DNA of 20,000 nucleotides from Tubiluchus corallicola. Taxonomy: Eukaryota; Priapulida; Priapulimorpha; Priapulimorphida; Tubiluchidae. The notes under the pieces are model-generated. The model ran no database searches. It had not been told where the DNA came from and worked only from the letters and a program-made list of their open reading frames with translations. The stretch is taken from positions 15,001 through 35,000 of the forward strand of contig JAQGDQ010001293.1 of NCBI GenBank assembly GCA_030141605.1. Reading direction: 5' to 3'. The number at the start of each line of letters is the position of its first letter. The first letter of the stretch is position 1. This document shows, one piece after another, positions 1 to 8,629 of this stretch. The position numbers and the translations under genes are program-made.

Positions 1-492
1 ATTGAACCTTACTTTTGCATTTGAGTTTTTTTAGTCTGCACTGGACGCATTTGTCTTAAACGGTGTTGTTATTTTAACATTACGCTGAGGCTTACTCAAT
101 TTTATTATAATGAGTCAACCATTTTAATGACAAATAAAGAATTAATATGTATAAATCGCGAATGAAAAATTGTTTGAATTTTGTCATTTGCCAGTCAGCT
201 GTCCACGTGGGTGCGCGTCTGCGTTTTTTTCGTTACAAAACCAGAAAATCTGGCCGCAACAACAACAGTTAAAAGATACGTTTATTTTTATTTTTTATTT
301 CACATCAACACGAATACACAATTAATACATTAAAAGAAACAAAAAGTTATCAATAATTCAATGAATAACAAACAGTAAGATACATAACAGGAAGTAAATT
401 TGGGAAAAAATGATTTAAACTGTCTTTAGATGTAGGTCAACCTATGATAAACAAAGATAGTGATATCGCTAATTCGTTTAATACTGTTGTCT
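1..492. other. Unassigned AT-rich intergenic DNA
   Basis: No open frame of note and no repeat copy recognised elsewhere in the window. At 203-210 there is a CCACGTGG palindrome (E-box core) in a short CpG-containing patch. At 270-300 the plus strand is T-rich (tttatttttattttttattt); read on the minus strand this gives AATAAA-like hexamers, so the 3' end of a minus-strand transcript cannot be excluded, but nothing upstream on that strand supports a gene. Confidence 0.4.
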
Positions 493-618
493 AAACAACG
501 TTATGTACAGCATCATTACAAATACACTAACTTGACTCTCAAAACACTGTACGTGAAACAACGTTATGTACGGCATCATTACAAATATACTAACTTGACT
601 CTCAATACACTGTACGTG
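493..618. repeat. 63-bp tandem duplication (2 copies)
   Basis: The unit beginning aaacaacgttatgtac and ending cactgtacgtg occurs at 493-555 and directly again at 556-618. The copies differ at only a few positions (for example acagcatc versus acggcatc, and atacac versus atatac). This is a young local duplication with no sign of coding. Confidence 0.9.
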
Positions 619-963
619 AAAATTCAATTACTATGAGTCAGAACTCAGATGCAGTTAGAATTTCCCATTCAGAGTTTGACACTAATACTGTTATGCAAAT
701 CTGTTCCCTGCTGGAATCCAGCTCCAGAAAAAAGATCTTAGGGGGGATAACACACGTCTTACGCCCACTCGCGAAGAGGACGTAGGCGCTCTAAGTCCTG
801 CAAGTTTGACATCATCTATTCAAGGCTGTATTTCCCACGGTCCAATTCAATGAGAGAGTAAAAACCATTCTATTAGGATTAGAATGTTTTCTAAGTGAAC
901 AGGAATTCAAACCTTCAATTAGTCGACCTTGACGTTTTTGTCCAACACGGTGTCTTAACCTGC
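619..963. other. Unassigned intergenic DNA
   Basis: Mostly AT-rich, with a mixed-composition patch at about 700-800 that includes a G6 run and several CpGs. No repeat copy elsewhere in the window, no long open frame and no RNA gene recognised. Confidence 0.35.
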
Positions 964-1380
964 GGGTGGTGTTGGTTTACGTGAGCCAGATTATGTAGTG
1001 ACTCCTGAAGCTTAAATGAGAGAACAAGTCACTCAGTATGTTGGGTGGGTGGTGTTGGTTCACGTGAGCCAGATTATGTAGTGACTGCTGAAGCTTAAAT
1101 GAGAGGACAAGTCACTCAGCATGTTGGGTGGGTGGTGTGGTTCACGTGAGCCAGATTATGTAGTGACTCCTGAAGCTTAAATGAGAGAACAAGTCACTCA
1201 GCATGTTGGGTTTATTTTACTGTTATCACTTAAACTGTTTGTGGTGTGCTAAAGGAAAAAACAAGTCACTCAGTATGTTGGGTTTATTTTACTGTTGTCA
1301 CTTAAACTGTTTGTGGTGTGCTAAAGGAAAGAACAAGTCACTCAGTATGTTGGGTTTATTTTACTGTTATCACTTAAACT
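964..1380. repeat. Compound minisatellite A-A-A-B-B-b
   Basis: Three units of 83, 82 and about 82 bp (gtgagccagattatgtag at 981, 1064 and 1146) are followed by units of 72 bp (acaagtcactcag at 1189, 1261 and 1333), the last one partial. Both unit types share the module acaagtcactcag[t/c]atgttggg, which therefore occurs five times: 1024, 1107, 1189, 1261 and 1333. The A units carry agattatgtagtgactcctgaagctt; the B units carry tttattttactgttatcactt. A units 2 and 3 contain CACGTG, while unit 1 has TACGTG. Divergence between units is low. Confidence 0.92.
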
Positions 1381-2094
1381 GAGAAAAATATAACAAGGAA
1401 ATTTGCAAAAAACTCTATAAAGCATAAATTTAAAATTTACAACCTCTGAATGATGGTTGCCGCCATTTAGTTGAAAATCGTGACGTAACTAGCAGACTTC
1501 GTGACTTTTCGTAAGCGCATCGTGGCTTTCCGTGGGCGCGCGCTGCTTAAACTAATTTAAACATTTGCAGCTTACCTAAAGTTCACACAAATATGTTACA
1601 AAATTAGCAACTGTAAGAACATATTATACTTTTGAAGAAGATGACTGAGCGCTACTTTTCTTCAAGACAAATGATGTCATTGGAAGAAGACTGGACATTG
1701 AAAATGGGAGCGACCAAGCATGAAGTGATCGTCACTTTAAAGTGATTTTACTAGTTACACGAGGCGCTTATTGCAGTTTTATTACTAAATCCCTCTAAAA
1801 AATTTTTTTGCAAACATTAAAATAAACCTAAGTTCCTAAAAGACTTGGAATTTCGTTTAAGCATTGGGCAGAGGTAACTCACCTAAACCAACTTACGGGC
1901 GGCCACATCAGTTATTTTAGACCCTCAAAAACAGTTTTGGGCTTTTAAAATATAAGTGTCCTTGACAGTTCAATAACCAATTTAGAGATCGTGTTACAGG
2001 AGACTGGCAACGCTCACTGACAATAGTGAGAAACCATTAAATGGATTTTACAAAAGTTTTTTTTAATTACATTTAACATTTTACTTAATACAAA
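1381..2094. other. Unassigned intergenic DNA with a CpG-containing patch
   Basis: About 1470-1550 is richer in CpG than its surroundings (cgtgacgtaac, gtgggcgcgcgctgc). The rest is AT-rich with poly-A and poly-T runs. Two good minus-strand splice-donor look-alikes are visible (plus-strand cagcttacctaaag near 1571 and aactcacctaaacc near 1878), but no open frame next to either supports an exon. Confidence 0.35.
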
Positions 2095-2565
2095 AAACAT
2101 GTTGTTGGCATCCTTCTGTCTCGGAAGACAATGGAGTGTGCGCCAAGAGAGTCAGTTATTGGTCACATTGATGGAGCTGCAGCGTCGACTGTGGCTGACC
2201 AGTGCGATCCTTGAACGTCTCCAGGGCGCACGCCTGGGCAAGGTGTATGGAGATCCTGAGTTGCCCAGACTACAGAAACCCCCTCTCTTCCTCCCTAGTG
2301 TAGTCCAAAGGAAAGCGGAGCGATACGTTTGGCACCAGGTTGGCTGCAGGAGCTGCCGGAGTCAGTGAGCATGCTGCACTGGTCCGCCTTCGGGGCTCCA
2401 CTCCTGATTTGGAAGGTTTACTCCTCTACACATGGCCGTTTGGTCACTTGACCTCTTCCGCCCTCTAGCCGTTGGCTGCTTGTGCAGCTCCTCTGCCTAG
2501 TGTCGAGATACAGTGTGGACATCCCGCAAACCTACAGCACCTGGTATTCCTAGGCGGTCACCTTT
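2095..2565 (-). mobile_element. 5S-rRNA-derived retroposon (SINE3-like)
   Basis: On the minus strand this starts with about 32 nt (plus 2531-2562) matching the 3' part of eukaryotic 5S rRNA, including ACCGCCT, GGAATACCAGG and TGCTGTAGG, with about one mismatch. That part of 5S is strongly conserved. No T-run terminator follows: the sequence reads straight on into about 430 bp of GC-rich body that contrasts sharply with the AT-rich flanks and stops near 2095. This is the layout expected of a 5S-headed SINE (SINE3 class) with the 5' half of the head lost. An 89-codon plus-strand open frame (2099-2368) sits inside the body; it resembles no protein I know and is probably incidental. The alternative is a 5S pseudogene still attached to its array spacer. 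Confidence 0.7.
2531..2562 (-). pseudogene. Partial 5S rRNA sequence (3' end)
   Basis: The plus strand reads cctacagcacctggtattcc followed by taggcggtcacc, the reverse complement of the 3' arm of 5S rRNA. The full gene is about 120 nt; only about 32 nt remain. The internal promoter boxes and the 5' half are missing and the terminator T-run is absent, so it cannot be a working 5S gene. Confidence 0.85.
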
Positions 2566-3680
2566 CCATTTAACATACATTTAAAGTAACAGTAGACAAA
2601 TACAAGCACTAATTGACTATCACTGAATGCAGTGAGTTGTAATCAGTAATATGTATTGAGTATTCTGTGACAATTGTGGTTGTTCAGTAAAAATCATGTT
2701 TCCAAGGAAACCAACACTTTTATAACGTTCTGTTTCAAATGATCTACAAAATTTTAAAGAAATAGGTTTCTTAAGATGTTTGCGTAGCAAAATTTGTCTT
2801 CAAAAGCTTGTAAGTCCTTAGTTTGTTCCATTGAAAAAGTTCAGTTTGATTTTATTCATTCAGAAATGATTCATTGTTTACCTAACCACACACGTTGCAC
2901 GTTGAACAACAGGATTCGGGAAAATATTTACCTGTCTTTAGCTCAACCCTTTCACGCGCTTGCGTACAAAGGGCGTGACGTGTTAGTCTGCATGTCACAG
3001 TAGCTTGGTTAGAAAAACACGTAGTCATTTATGCTCCTTTAATTCGTTTAGACTTTCAAGTAAGCGTTAAGTCAAGTTGTCATTTTCATTTTCTTCGGAG
3101 GGTTGGAGGTGTTTATAAGCTAAGAAACTTCTCCTGTACAGCTATAAGTTAATCAAACTAGTGTGTAGACTACGTGATACTTTTCTTCCATGACTTGCTT
3201 CACTCCAGGAAAAATGATTTCTCCCGCTTACATTAACATTTAACATTAACTACTTTAACTTGTTTAACATCAACAGTCCCCCCCTCCCCTCTTAAATCCA
3301 CCAAATGGTTCAGCTTTGGCTTTTCGGGTTGAAGTCGTGTTTTTGTTGACTTTGCAAATTGAAATGTTGACGTTCATTTTACGAACTCGTATAGCAGCAG
3401 TACAGAGGAAGGCGCCTTTGTCTGTTTTTACAACCGCCGCTATTAAGATGTGAATTCCTTTTCGCTAATCCTGTTTATAACTTTTTCAATTGGTTCACAG
3501 AGTATCTGTTGCTTTAATTAAATGTACTTGACTTGGTTTTAATAACAACTTTGTGGAAATAGGAAATCTTGCTAAATTGCTCATCAGCTGCTGTTTTATG
3601 TTTGAGTGCTGTACTGTACACGTATGCCACTGTATTTCTTACTGATTTATTTGATCGAGCAGTCGTCTATTCATTTCTTA
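2566..3680. other. Unassigned AT-rich intergenic DNA
   Basis: No repeat copy elsewhere in the window. A 69-codon open frame at 2794-3003 has no recognisable domain or codon signature. A C-rich run lies at about 3277-3290 (cagtccccccctccc). About 2940-2985 is locally CpG-rich (cacgcgcttgcgtac). No RNA gene seen. Confidence 0.35.
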
Positions 3681-4488
3681 GTTGGTCGTTTGCTTGGTAT
3701 TTGGTTGTTTTGTTGGTCGCTTGGCTGGTTGGTTTTTTGGGTGTTTGGTTGGTTGGTTGTTGGTCGGTTAGCTGGCTGGCCGGTTAGTTGGTTGGTTTGT
3801 TAGCTGGCTGGCTGATTAGTTGGTTGGTTGGTTGTTTAGTTGGTTGGTTAGCTGGCTGGCTGGTCAGTTGGTTGGTTTTTGGTTAGCTAGCTGGTTGGTT
3901 AGCTGGCTGGCCGGTTAGTTGGTTGGTTGGTTGTTTAGTTGGTTGGTTAGCTGGCTGGCTGATTAGTTGGTTGGTTGGTTGTTTAGTTGGTTGGTTAGCT
4001 GGCTGGCTGGTTAGTTGTTGGTGTTGGTTAGCTAGCTGGTTGGTTGGTTAGCTGGCTGGCCGGTTAGTTGGTTGGTTGGTTGTTTAGTGGGTTGGTTAGC
4101 TGGCTGGCTGATTAGTTGGTTGGTTAGCTAGCTGGTTGGTTGGTTGGTTAGCTGGCTGGCTGGTTAGTTGGTTGTTTGTTTCGTTTGTTTGTTCGTTGGT
4201 TGGTTAGCTGGCTGGCTGGTTAGTTGGTTGGTTGGTTGGTTGGTTAGCTGGCTGGCTGGTTAGTTGGTTGGTTCGTTCGTTGGTTGATTAGCTGGCTGGC
4301 TGGTTAGTTGGTTGGTTGGTTAGCTGGCTGGCTGGTCAGTTGGTTGGTTAGCTGGCTGGCTGGTTAGTTGGTGGTTGGTTGGTTAGCTGGCCGGCTGGTT
4401 AGTTGGTTGGTTGTTTGGTTAGTTTGTTGGTTGCTTGATTGGTAGGTTGGTCGATTAGTTGATTGTTTGGTTATTTAGTGGGTTGGTA
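3681..4488. repeat. GGTT/GGCT minisatellite array (~800 bp)
   Basis: Almost entirely tetranucleotide-like units ggtt, ggct and agtt, arranged into longer units. The landmark tagctggctggc (or its ggcc variant) recurs at 3769, 3801, 3849, 3900, 3948, 3996, 4049, 4097, 4149, 4205, 4245, 4289, 4321, 4349 and 4384. Spacings are mostly multiples of four (32, 48, 48, 48, 48, 52, 56, 40, 44, 32, 28), so a higher-order unit of about 48 bp grows and shrinks in 4-bp steps. All guanines lie on the plus strand. Open frames of 65-72 codons at its left end (W, L and V rich) are by-products of the repeat. Confidence 0.93.
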
Positions 4489-4997
4489 AGCAGCTAATAT
4501 ATCTGCTGACACACACAGACGTTCCACTTTATGTGATGAAAATTATTACATGTTTTTCTATGTTAAAATATGAATAGTTGGAATGTAGGTAAAAATGGCA
4601 CAGGAAAAATGTAAAACTAGGAAAAAATGCCAGATAATGTGATTTTGATGCAAGTAATTCCTATGATAAAGCTACAATGCATTCATTAGGGAGCAGACCT
4701 CTGCCGAGGTGGAAAAATCTTGAACATGTTTGACTGATTCTTTTAATAGAAAAAAAAACATCAAAACAAAGATAAACAAGAAAAACATACTAAAATATAC
4801 CTGTATAAGTATTGTGTAGATTAGCAAAAGGCTCACAAATATTTTGTTCATCAAATAGAATTATAATCAATAATGCACGAACAGTTCACGTAGTGTTTGT
4901 CTACATTTCTTTAACAATTTGGCAATGGTAATAGACTGACAAATGTACGTATTTACACACTAAGTCAGCTTATGAGACTGTATACATGTACAAGCAA
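4489..4997. other. Unassigned AT-rich DNA
   Basis: Contains a motif at about 4594-4640 (aatggcacaggaaaaatg) whose reverse complement resembles the short degenerate repeats at 5322-5400. The rest is low-complexity A/T-rich sequence; a 60-codon minus-strand frame at 4672-4854 is dominated by F, L and I and looks like a composition artefact. Confidence 0.35.
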
Positions 4998-5230
4998 ACG
5001 TCACAAACAGGGTCACAGTTTTCCAAGGGAGAATTTCTTGAAATGGAACCTGGAACTAACTCGTACCTGTTTGTCCTGATGGAGATAACAAACAAGAATC
5101 AATTACCCTTTCTTGTAGCCAAGACCTCCTTTTTCCAAAGAGCGATGACACTCCCTCTGAGACGTCAACGAAGTGCTTGGTCAAGGTTTGTGAAAGAGAC
5201 AAAAAAGAACCAATCAGACAAAGAAAGTTC
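4998..5230. repeat. Dispersed repeat, diverged copy 1
   Basis: Aligns by eye with 9583-9830 in the same orientation. Shared blocks include cagttttccaag, gaa(c/t)ct..aa(c/t)taactc, tgtcct(g/a)a, ttgtagcc/tgtagccc, the segment around cctctttctaaagagc, and the final ttggtcaa. Divergence is high, with several small gaps, so these are old copies. A 141-codon open frame (4986-5411) runs over this copy and the flank, but the related copy at 9583 does not preserve it, which argues against coding. Confidence 0.65.
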
Positions 5231-5321
5231 GTTGACCATAACTTCCTTCAGCGAGGTAAAAATAATTAAAATAATTTTTCCCCTCTGTAACCTAACCCTA
5301 AACTCACATTTTACAAAGCGT

Positions 5322-5400
5322 GTCATTTTTTCCTATTTTCCATTTGTGCCATATTTTCCCTTGCCATTTTTTCCTGTGCCATGCCATTTTTACCGTGCAT
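5322..5400. repeat. Degenerate short tandem motif (GCCATTTTTTCC)
   Basis: Several irregular copies of a motif close to gccattttttcctgt: gtcattttttcctat, ccatttgtgccat, gccattttttcctgtgccat and gccatttttacc. The opposite-strand version appears once at about 4594-4640. No regular period. Confidence 0.5.
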
Positions 5401-5867
5401 CAAAATACTAAAAATGCCCAGACTTTGTAGCTCAAATAGCCAGCACAACTGACAAGCTTCAATCGTTTGTTGATGGAGTTAATTGTATTGAAAGGGTATC
5501 CACGAAGCCATGTAAGAATTGAAGTGAGTCAGCATATTTGCACCGGGTCCAAATTAATTCCTAAAAGCTTCAGGTTGCCAGCAGCTGCCTGACTCACATA
5601 AATCAATTTATCCATGAAGCTGACATGATCATCTGTAGTTTTTTCTCTTTTGATTTTCGTCCATATTTAATAAATGAGCTTCATTCATCTTAGTTATTAG
5701 CTGATTGTCCTGACACCGTCCTCGTTAGTTACTTATTGATGAAACAAGATTTTCATCACAGTTGGCGGCTGGTAATTCCTTTTTTGCGAAGTTCGTCGGA
5801 CTTTCACTGGTGACCTTTTAAGCAACTGAGCATACGATGTTTCTTGTTACATCGACACTATTACTGT
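5401..5867. other. Unassigned DNA with a 9-bp inverted repeat
   Basis: GTGAGTCAG (5524-5532) and CTGACTCAC (5589-5597) are exact reverse complements about 56 bp apart, and both contain the AP-1-like TGAGTCA/TGACTCA core. No open frame, RNA gene or repeat copy recognised in the remainder. Confidence 0.4.
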
Positions 5868-5932
5868 CATCATCATCATCATACACCCACTGGTTCACCA
5901 CCGTCACCGTCACCGCTACCATCAACAACAGC
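5868..5932. repeat. Imperfect (CAT/CAC)n trinucleotide tract
   Basis: Starts as a clean run of cat units at 5868-5881 and continues as mixed cac, cgt and acc triplets (caccgtcaccgtcaccgctacc), then caacaacagc. A simple interrupted microsatellite. Confidence 0.8.
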
Positions 5933-5981
5933 ATCTATCTGTCACGATGCCACCACCAATCGCCATTGAAGCCCACTACCG

Positions 5982-5992
5982 CTATATAAAAG
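5982..5992 (+). promoter_or_regulatory. TATA-box-like sequence
   Basis: CTATATAAAAG matches the strong eukaryotic TATA consensus in an otherwise non-TATA stretch. A start site would be expected near 6010-6020, just before a 43-codon open frame (6053-6184). In AT-rich DNA such matches are common by chance, and no gene is established downstream. Confidence 0.2.
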
Positions 5993-6173
5993 TTTCACTA
6001 CAAATGATTTCCTATATTTCTTGGGGCAGCTTTCCTTAAATTTGATTGCTGAGATGCATCAGCATGGTCATCAAAGCCCAGGAAGGGAGGACCCAATAAC
6101 TCTCACACGCAGCTTGAGATGCTGGGCTTTGAATTCTCCCAACATCTGCAAACGACGGATTGTGAAGTTTTTA

Positions 6174-6568
6174 CTAGGGAGTGAGCATTCTCAACCACAA
6201 AGCGAATTCGAATCGAATCGAATTTGTGACTTTCGCACTCGAATCGAACCGAATTTCAGTATTTCGAATTCGAATCGAGCCCAATTTCAGTATTTCAAAC
6301 TCGAATCGGGCCGAATTTCAGTATTTCGAATTCAAATTGAATTTGAAAGACTTTCAAACAAGTTTTCGAACCACCAGTAAAAAGTATTCTTACAAAGATC
6401 GTGCATATTGATCGATTTTGCTCTGCAATAAAATCACTGATAATTTGTTTAAAAATTGCATGCATGGTGTTTCAAGCGTTTTAATGACAGAGAACGTATG
6501 TGGTTGATTTGCTGAATTATTCAAATCTATAATTTTAGGTTCGAATCGAATTCGATGCTCACCCCTAG
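6174..6568. mobile_element. MITE-like element with CTAG / GGGGTGAGCAT termini
   Basis: The left end reads CTAGGGAGTGAGCAT (from 6174) and the right end, reverse-complemented, reads CTAGGGGTGAGCAT (to 6568). These are terminal inverted repeats of about 13-14 bp, possibly with CTAG as target duplication. Just inside both ends lie GAATTCGAATCGAA sequences, also inverted. Internally a 31-bp unit containing aatttcagtattt recurs at 6252, 6283 and 6314. No transposase is encoded; frames of 119 and 76 codons here simply read through the gaatcgaa repeats. Confidence 0.7.
6252..6345. repeat. 31-bp sub-repeat (3 copies) inside the CTAG element
   Basis: aatttcagtattt followed by cgaattcgaatcg recurs at 6252, 6283 and 6314 with a 31-bp period and few changes. 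TTCGAATTCGAA is itself palindromic, so each unit can fold locally. Confidence 0.8.
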
Positions 6569-6611
6569 ATGGTCACATTTAACTCAAACGGTTCCCGGAT
6601 GTGGCAAAGTG

Positions 6612-7163
6612 AAAGGAAGACCGGACGATTGTTTAGACTCAATTTCACTTTAATTTACTGACCAAAATATACGTTTTCTTGCTTATAAAAGTTAACAATT
6701 GTTTCTTATATTTGAATAATTAGCTTAGAAAGTTAATTAACGGCAACCGAACATAGCTATTGCTTACGTCAGAAACTAACCACAGCTTGCGCCAATGGCA
6801 GAGGCGTTCCCTTGCGCGTCAAGCACGTTTGCGTAAGAGTTACAGTACTGCTTAAACGCATGATGTCACGAAAAATGGGCTTTACATCATATGACGTCAG
6901 AAACTAACACTGCAGTTCATGATCATGGTTATCACGGTACCGCTTTTTGTTTGTCGGTCAAGCGTATGTGACAAAAAGGCGCCGTTGCCAATCTTAGTAG
7001 ATTCACTGAGCCGTGCGTAGCTTTGAAAGTTTAACGAAATTTGAGTATTCGAGGTAATTATTATTTAATCTAAGCTTTGATTTAAAAAAGCTACTGTAGT
7101 TTTCAATATTTTAGAGCATTGTTTATTCTGAACTAATGTTTACACAATCATCTGGTTTTCCTT
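6612..7163. mobile_element. MITE family A, copy 1
   Basis: About 550 bp that aligns end to end, in the same orientation, with 14142-14691. The termini are inverted repeats: left AGGAAGACCGGACGATTGTT, right (reverse-complemented) AGGAAAACCAGATGATTGTG, about 21 matches over 27 bp. TGAA flanks both ends (6611-6614 and 7163-7166), consistent with a 4-bp target duplication. Near the middle is a CpG-rich core with two copies of acgtcagaaactaac; the second overlaps the full palindrome TGACGTCA at 6892-6899. No transposase is encoded. This looks like a non-autonomous DNA transposon. Confidence 0.82.
6892..6899. promoter_or_regulatory. CRE-type palindrome TGACGTCA in MITE A copy 1
   Basis: Full consensus site for CREB/ATF-family bZIP proteins, followed by gaaactaacactgca. 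It is unchanged in the second copy (14419-14426) although surrounding bases differ. Function is inferred from the motif only. Confidence 0.4.
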
Positions 7164-8252
7164 GAAACATAAAAACGTTCAATCTTATTACCAGCAGTGA
7201 CACGGGGGGTGACATAGTTCTGCACGTTAGCAATGACAATGACGATGTTTTGAATTAAATGTGGCCACGTTATGTTTGGTGAACTAGTCAACTTGCAAAA
7301 AAGTATAGCATTGACCACTAAAAGTCGGTTTTCGCTCCGTATTCCAGGGATTTCTTCCGTTTCTCGACATTGATTTACCCAGGCTGCCAACCGCAGCCAG
7401 TAACAGAGGGTTTCGATCTCACGCTAACCCACTGCAGTTCACTTGTTTGAATGGCCTAGCTTGTTTTTGTCGCAGAAGCCCGGTGGGTAAGTTTTATTTC
7501 CATTGCTCTCGCTTCTTTTCAATTATCACCATGTTGTGCGCGGTGATGAAACACGTGTAACAGACAAAGCATTGAGTGCAAATTGTACGGGTAGTGTTAA
7601 TACGTTTGCTACATTTTAAACAGCGTCCCGGCGTATCAACGAATTAGCAATTACTGTTCGTTATGCGCAGCATAAAGTGAAATTTTCTCAAACTTCTCCG
7701 CATTTGCCATTATTTCAAGATTAAGAAGCTCGTTCGTACTCGTTTTGAACTAATATAGAAAGTGTTACGCGTTGTAACGTGCAATCCCCACGAACTAGAG
7801 AAACAAACACATGGAATAATATCGGAGAAATATTGAACAATGGAATATTCAAGACAAGTTACATCCGGGTAAGTTATTTCTATAGTTTAAATGTATAAGT
7901 CTGAACCTGTTTGTCTGCCTGAGTGCCTGTTTACCTACCTGATTTCCCTCTTGTTTGCCTGCTTTGCAATTTTTCATTTAGAACCTGCATCTCCGCGCTT
8001 ACATCTACATATAAGTTGCATTATCAAGGTAATCATTATAAGTTGCATCATCAACCGATAGGTAGCGTTGTGCTTTTGAGTCTTCTCCATTTTTTGCTTT
8101 CGTGAGAATGGCTAATTGGTTTGGCACGGGTCCAACACTGCCAGCAGGCTGCTCTTTGCGCCTCTTTCTAGTCGTAAATAAAATGTACTTCACCTAGGGC
8201 AACTCTTGTACCTCAGCAAATTCCTACAGGCGCTTGTCAATTTTTGTATACA
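7164..8252. other. Mostly unique DNA, relatively CpG-rich at 7540-7800
   Basis: No copy of this stretch elsewhere in the window. By eye about 19 CpGs fall in roughly 300 bp (7540-7800), high for its moderate GC content. Two near-consensus plus-strand splice donors occur: ggtgg|gtaagt with GT at 7487-7488, 11 nt after an acceptor-like tgtttttgtcgcag, and ccgg|gtaagt with GT at 7869-7870. An ATG in good Kozak context (aacaATGg) lies at 7840. This could be the 5' end of a gene continuing beyond the intron, but no second exon was found. The frames at 7148-7390, 7923-8105 and 8005-8193 look non-coding. Confidence 0.3.
7840..7868 (+). CDS. Candidate short first coding exon (weak)
   Basis: ATG at 7840 in the context aacaATGg is followed by about ten codons (M-E-Y-S-R-Q-V-T-S-) ending at a near-consensus donor, ccgg|gtaagt. 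The upstream 300 bp is CpG-rich and unique, as expected of a promoter region. Nothing is known of the product and no downstream exon could be linked. Such donor-plus-ATG pairs arise by chance, so this is a candidate only. Confidence 0.12.
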
Positions 8253-8259
8253 ATTTTAA

Positions 8260-8286
8260 CATTTAATTTAATTTAATTTATTTATT
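8260..8286. repeat. (ATTTA)n microsatellite tail
   Basis: Repeated atttaatttaatttaattt ending in tttattatt on the plus strand. Position and orientation make it the 3' tail of the minus-strand non-LTR remnant. Confidence 0.7.
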
Positions 8287-8417
8287 ATCCACAACGATCA
8301 TTACAGCATTGCACATAAAAGTATTTAATGACATATTTATCATTATGTGCACAAGATGCCAAGCTGCAAATGACCCGTGGGGTACTCAAGAAGTAATTAC
8401 TTGTTCAGAGCGCCCCA

Positions 8418-8629
8418 AATGAATGTGGATTGAGTGTAGTAGAAAAGAGCAGTAAAGGAGTAGAAAGAAAGGTTAATAGAGAATAGAAAGAAAGAGAAAG
8501 ATGTGATGGTATCTGTATGAAGTAATGAATGTGGATTGAGTGAAGTAGAAAAGAGCAGTAAAGGAGTAGAAAGAAAGGTTAACAGAGAATAGAAAGAAGG
8601 AGAAAGATGTGGTGGTATCTGTATGAGTA
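8418..8629. repeat. 106-bp tandem duplication, purine-rich
   Basis: aatgaatgtggattgagtg begins at 8418 and again at 8524. Both units run through a purine-rich stretch (agaatagaaagaaagagaaa) to ggtatctgtatga. Copies differ at about five positions. The minus-strand frames at 8397-8696 and 8473-8709 read through this duplication and are not evidence of a gene. Confidence 0.92.

Noticed and set aside
2099-2368. 89-codon plus-strand frame
   Set aside because: Lies inside the body of the 5S-derived retroposon; no recognisable domain, and its higher GC comes from the repeat.
3569-3803. 72- and 65-codon frames rich in W, L and V, resembling membrane proteins
   Set aside because: The hydrophobic pattern comes from the GGTT/GGCT repeat; no independent coding evidence.
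4986-5411. 141-codon plus-strand frame
   Set aside because: Runs across dispersed-repeat copy 1 and a low-complexity flank; the related copy at 9583 does not keep the frame open.
5524-5597. 9-bp inverted repeat as a transposon end pair
   Set aside because: The arms are only about 56 bp apart, without target duplications or repeat copies; more likely a chance pair of AP-1-like sites.
7476-7486. 11-nt micro-exon between tgtttttgtcgcag and gtaagt
   Set aside because: Acceptor and donor matches this close together are likely chance, and no flanking exons were found.
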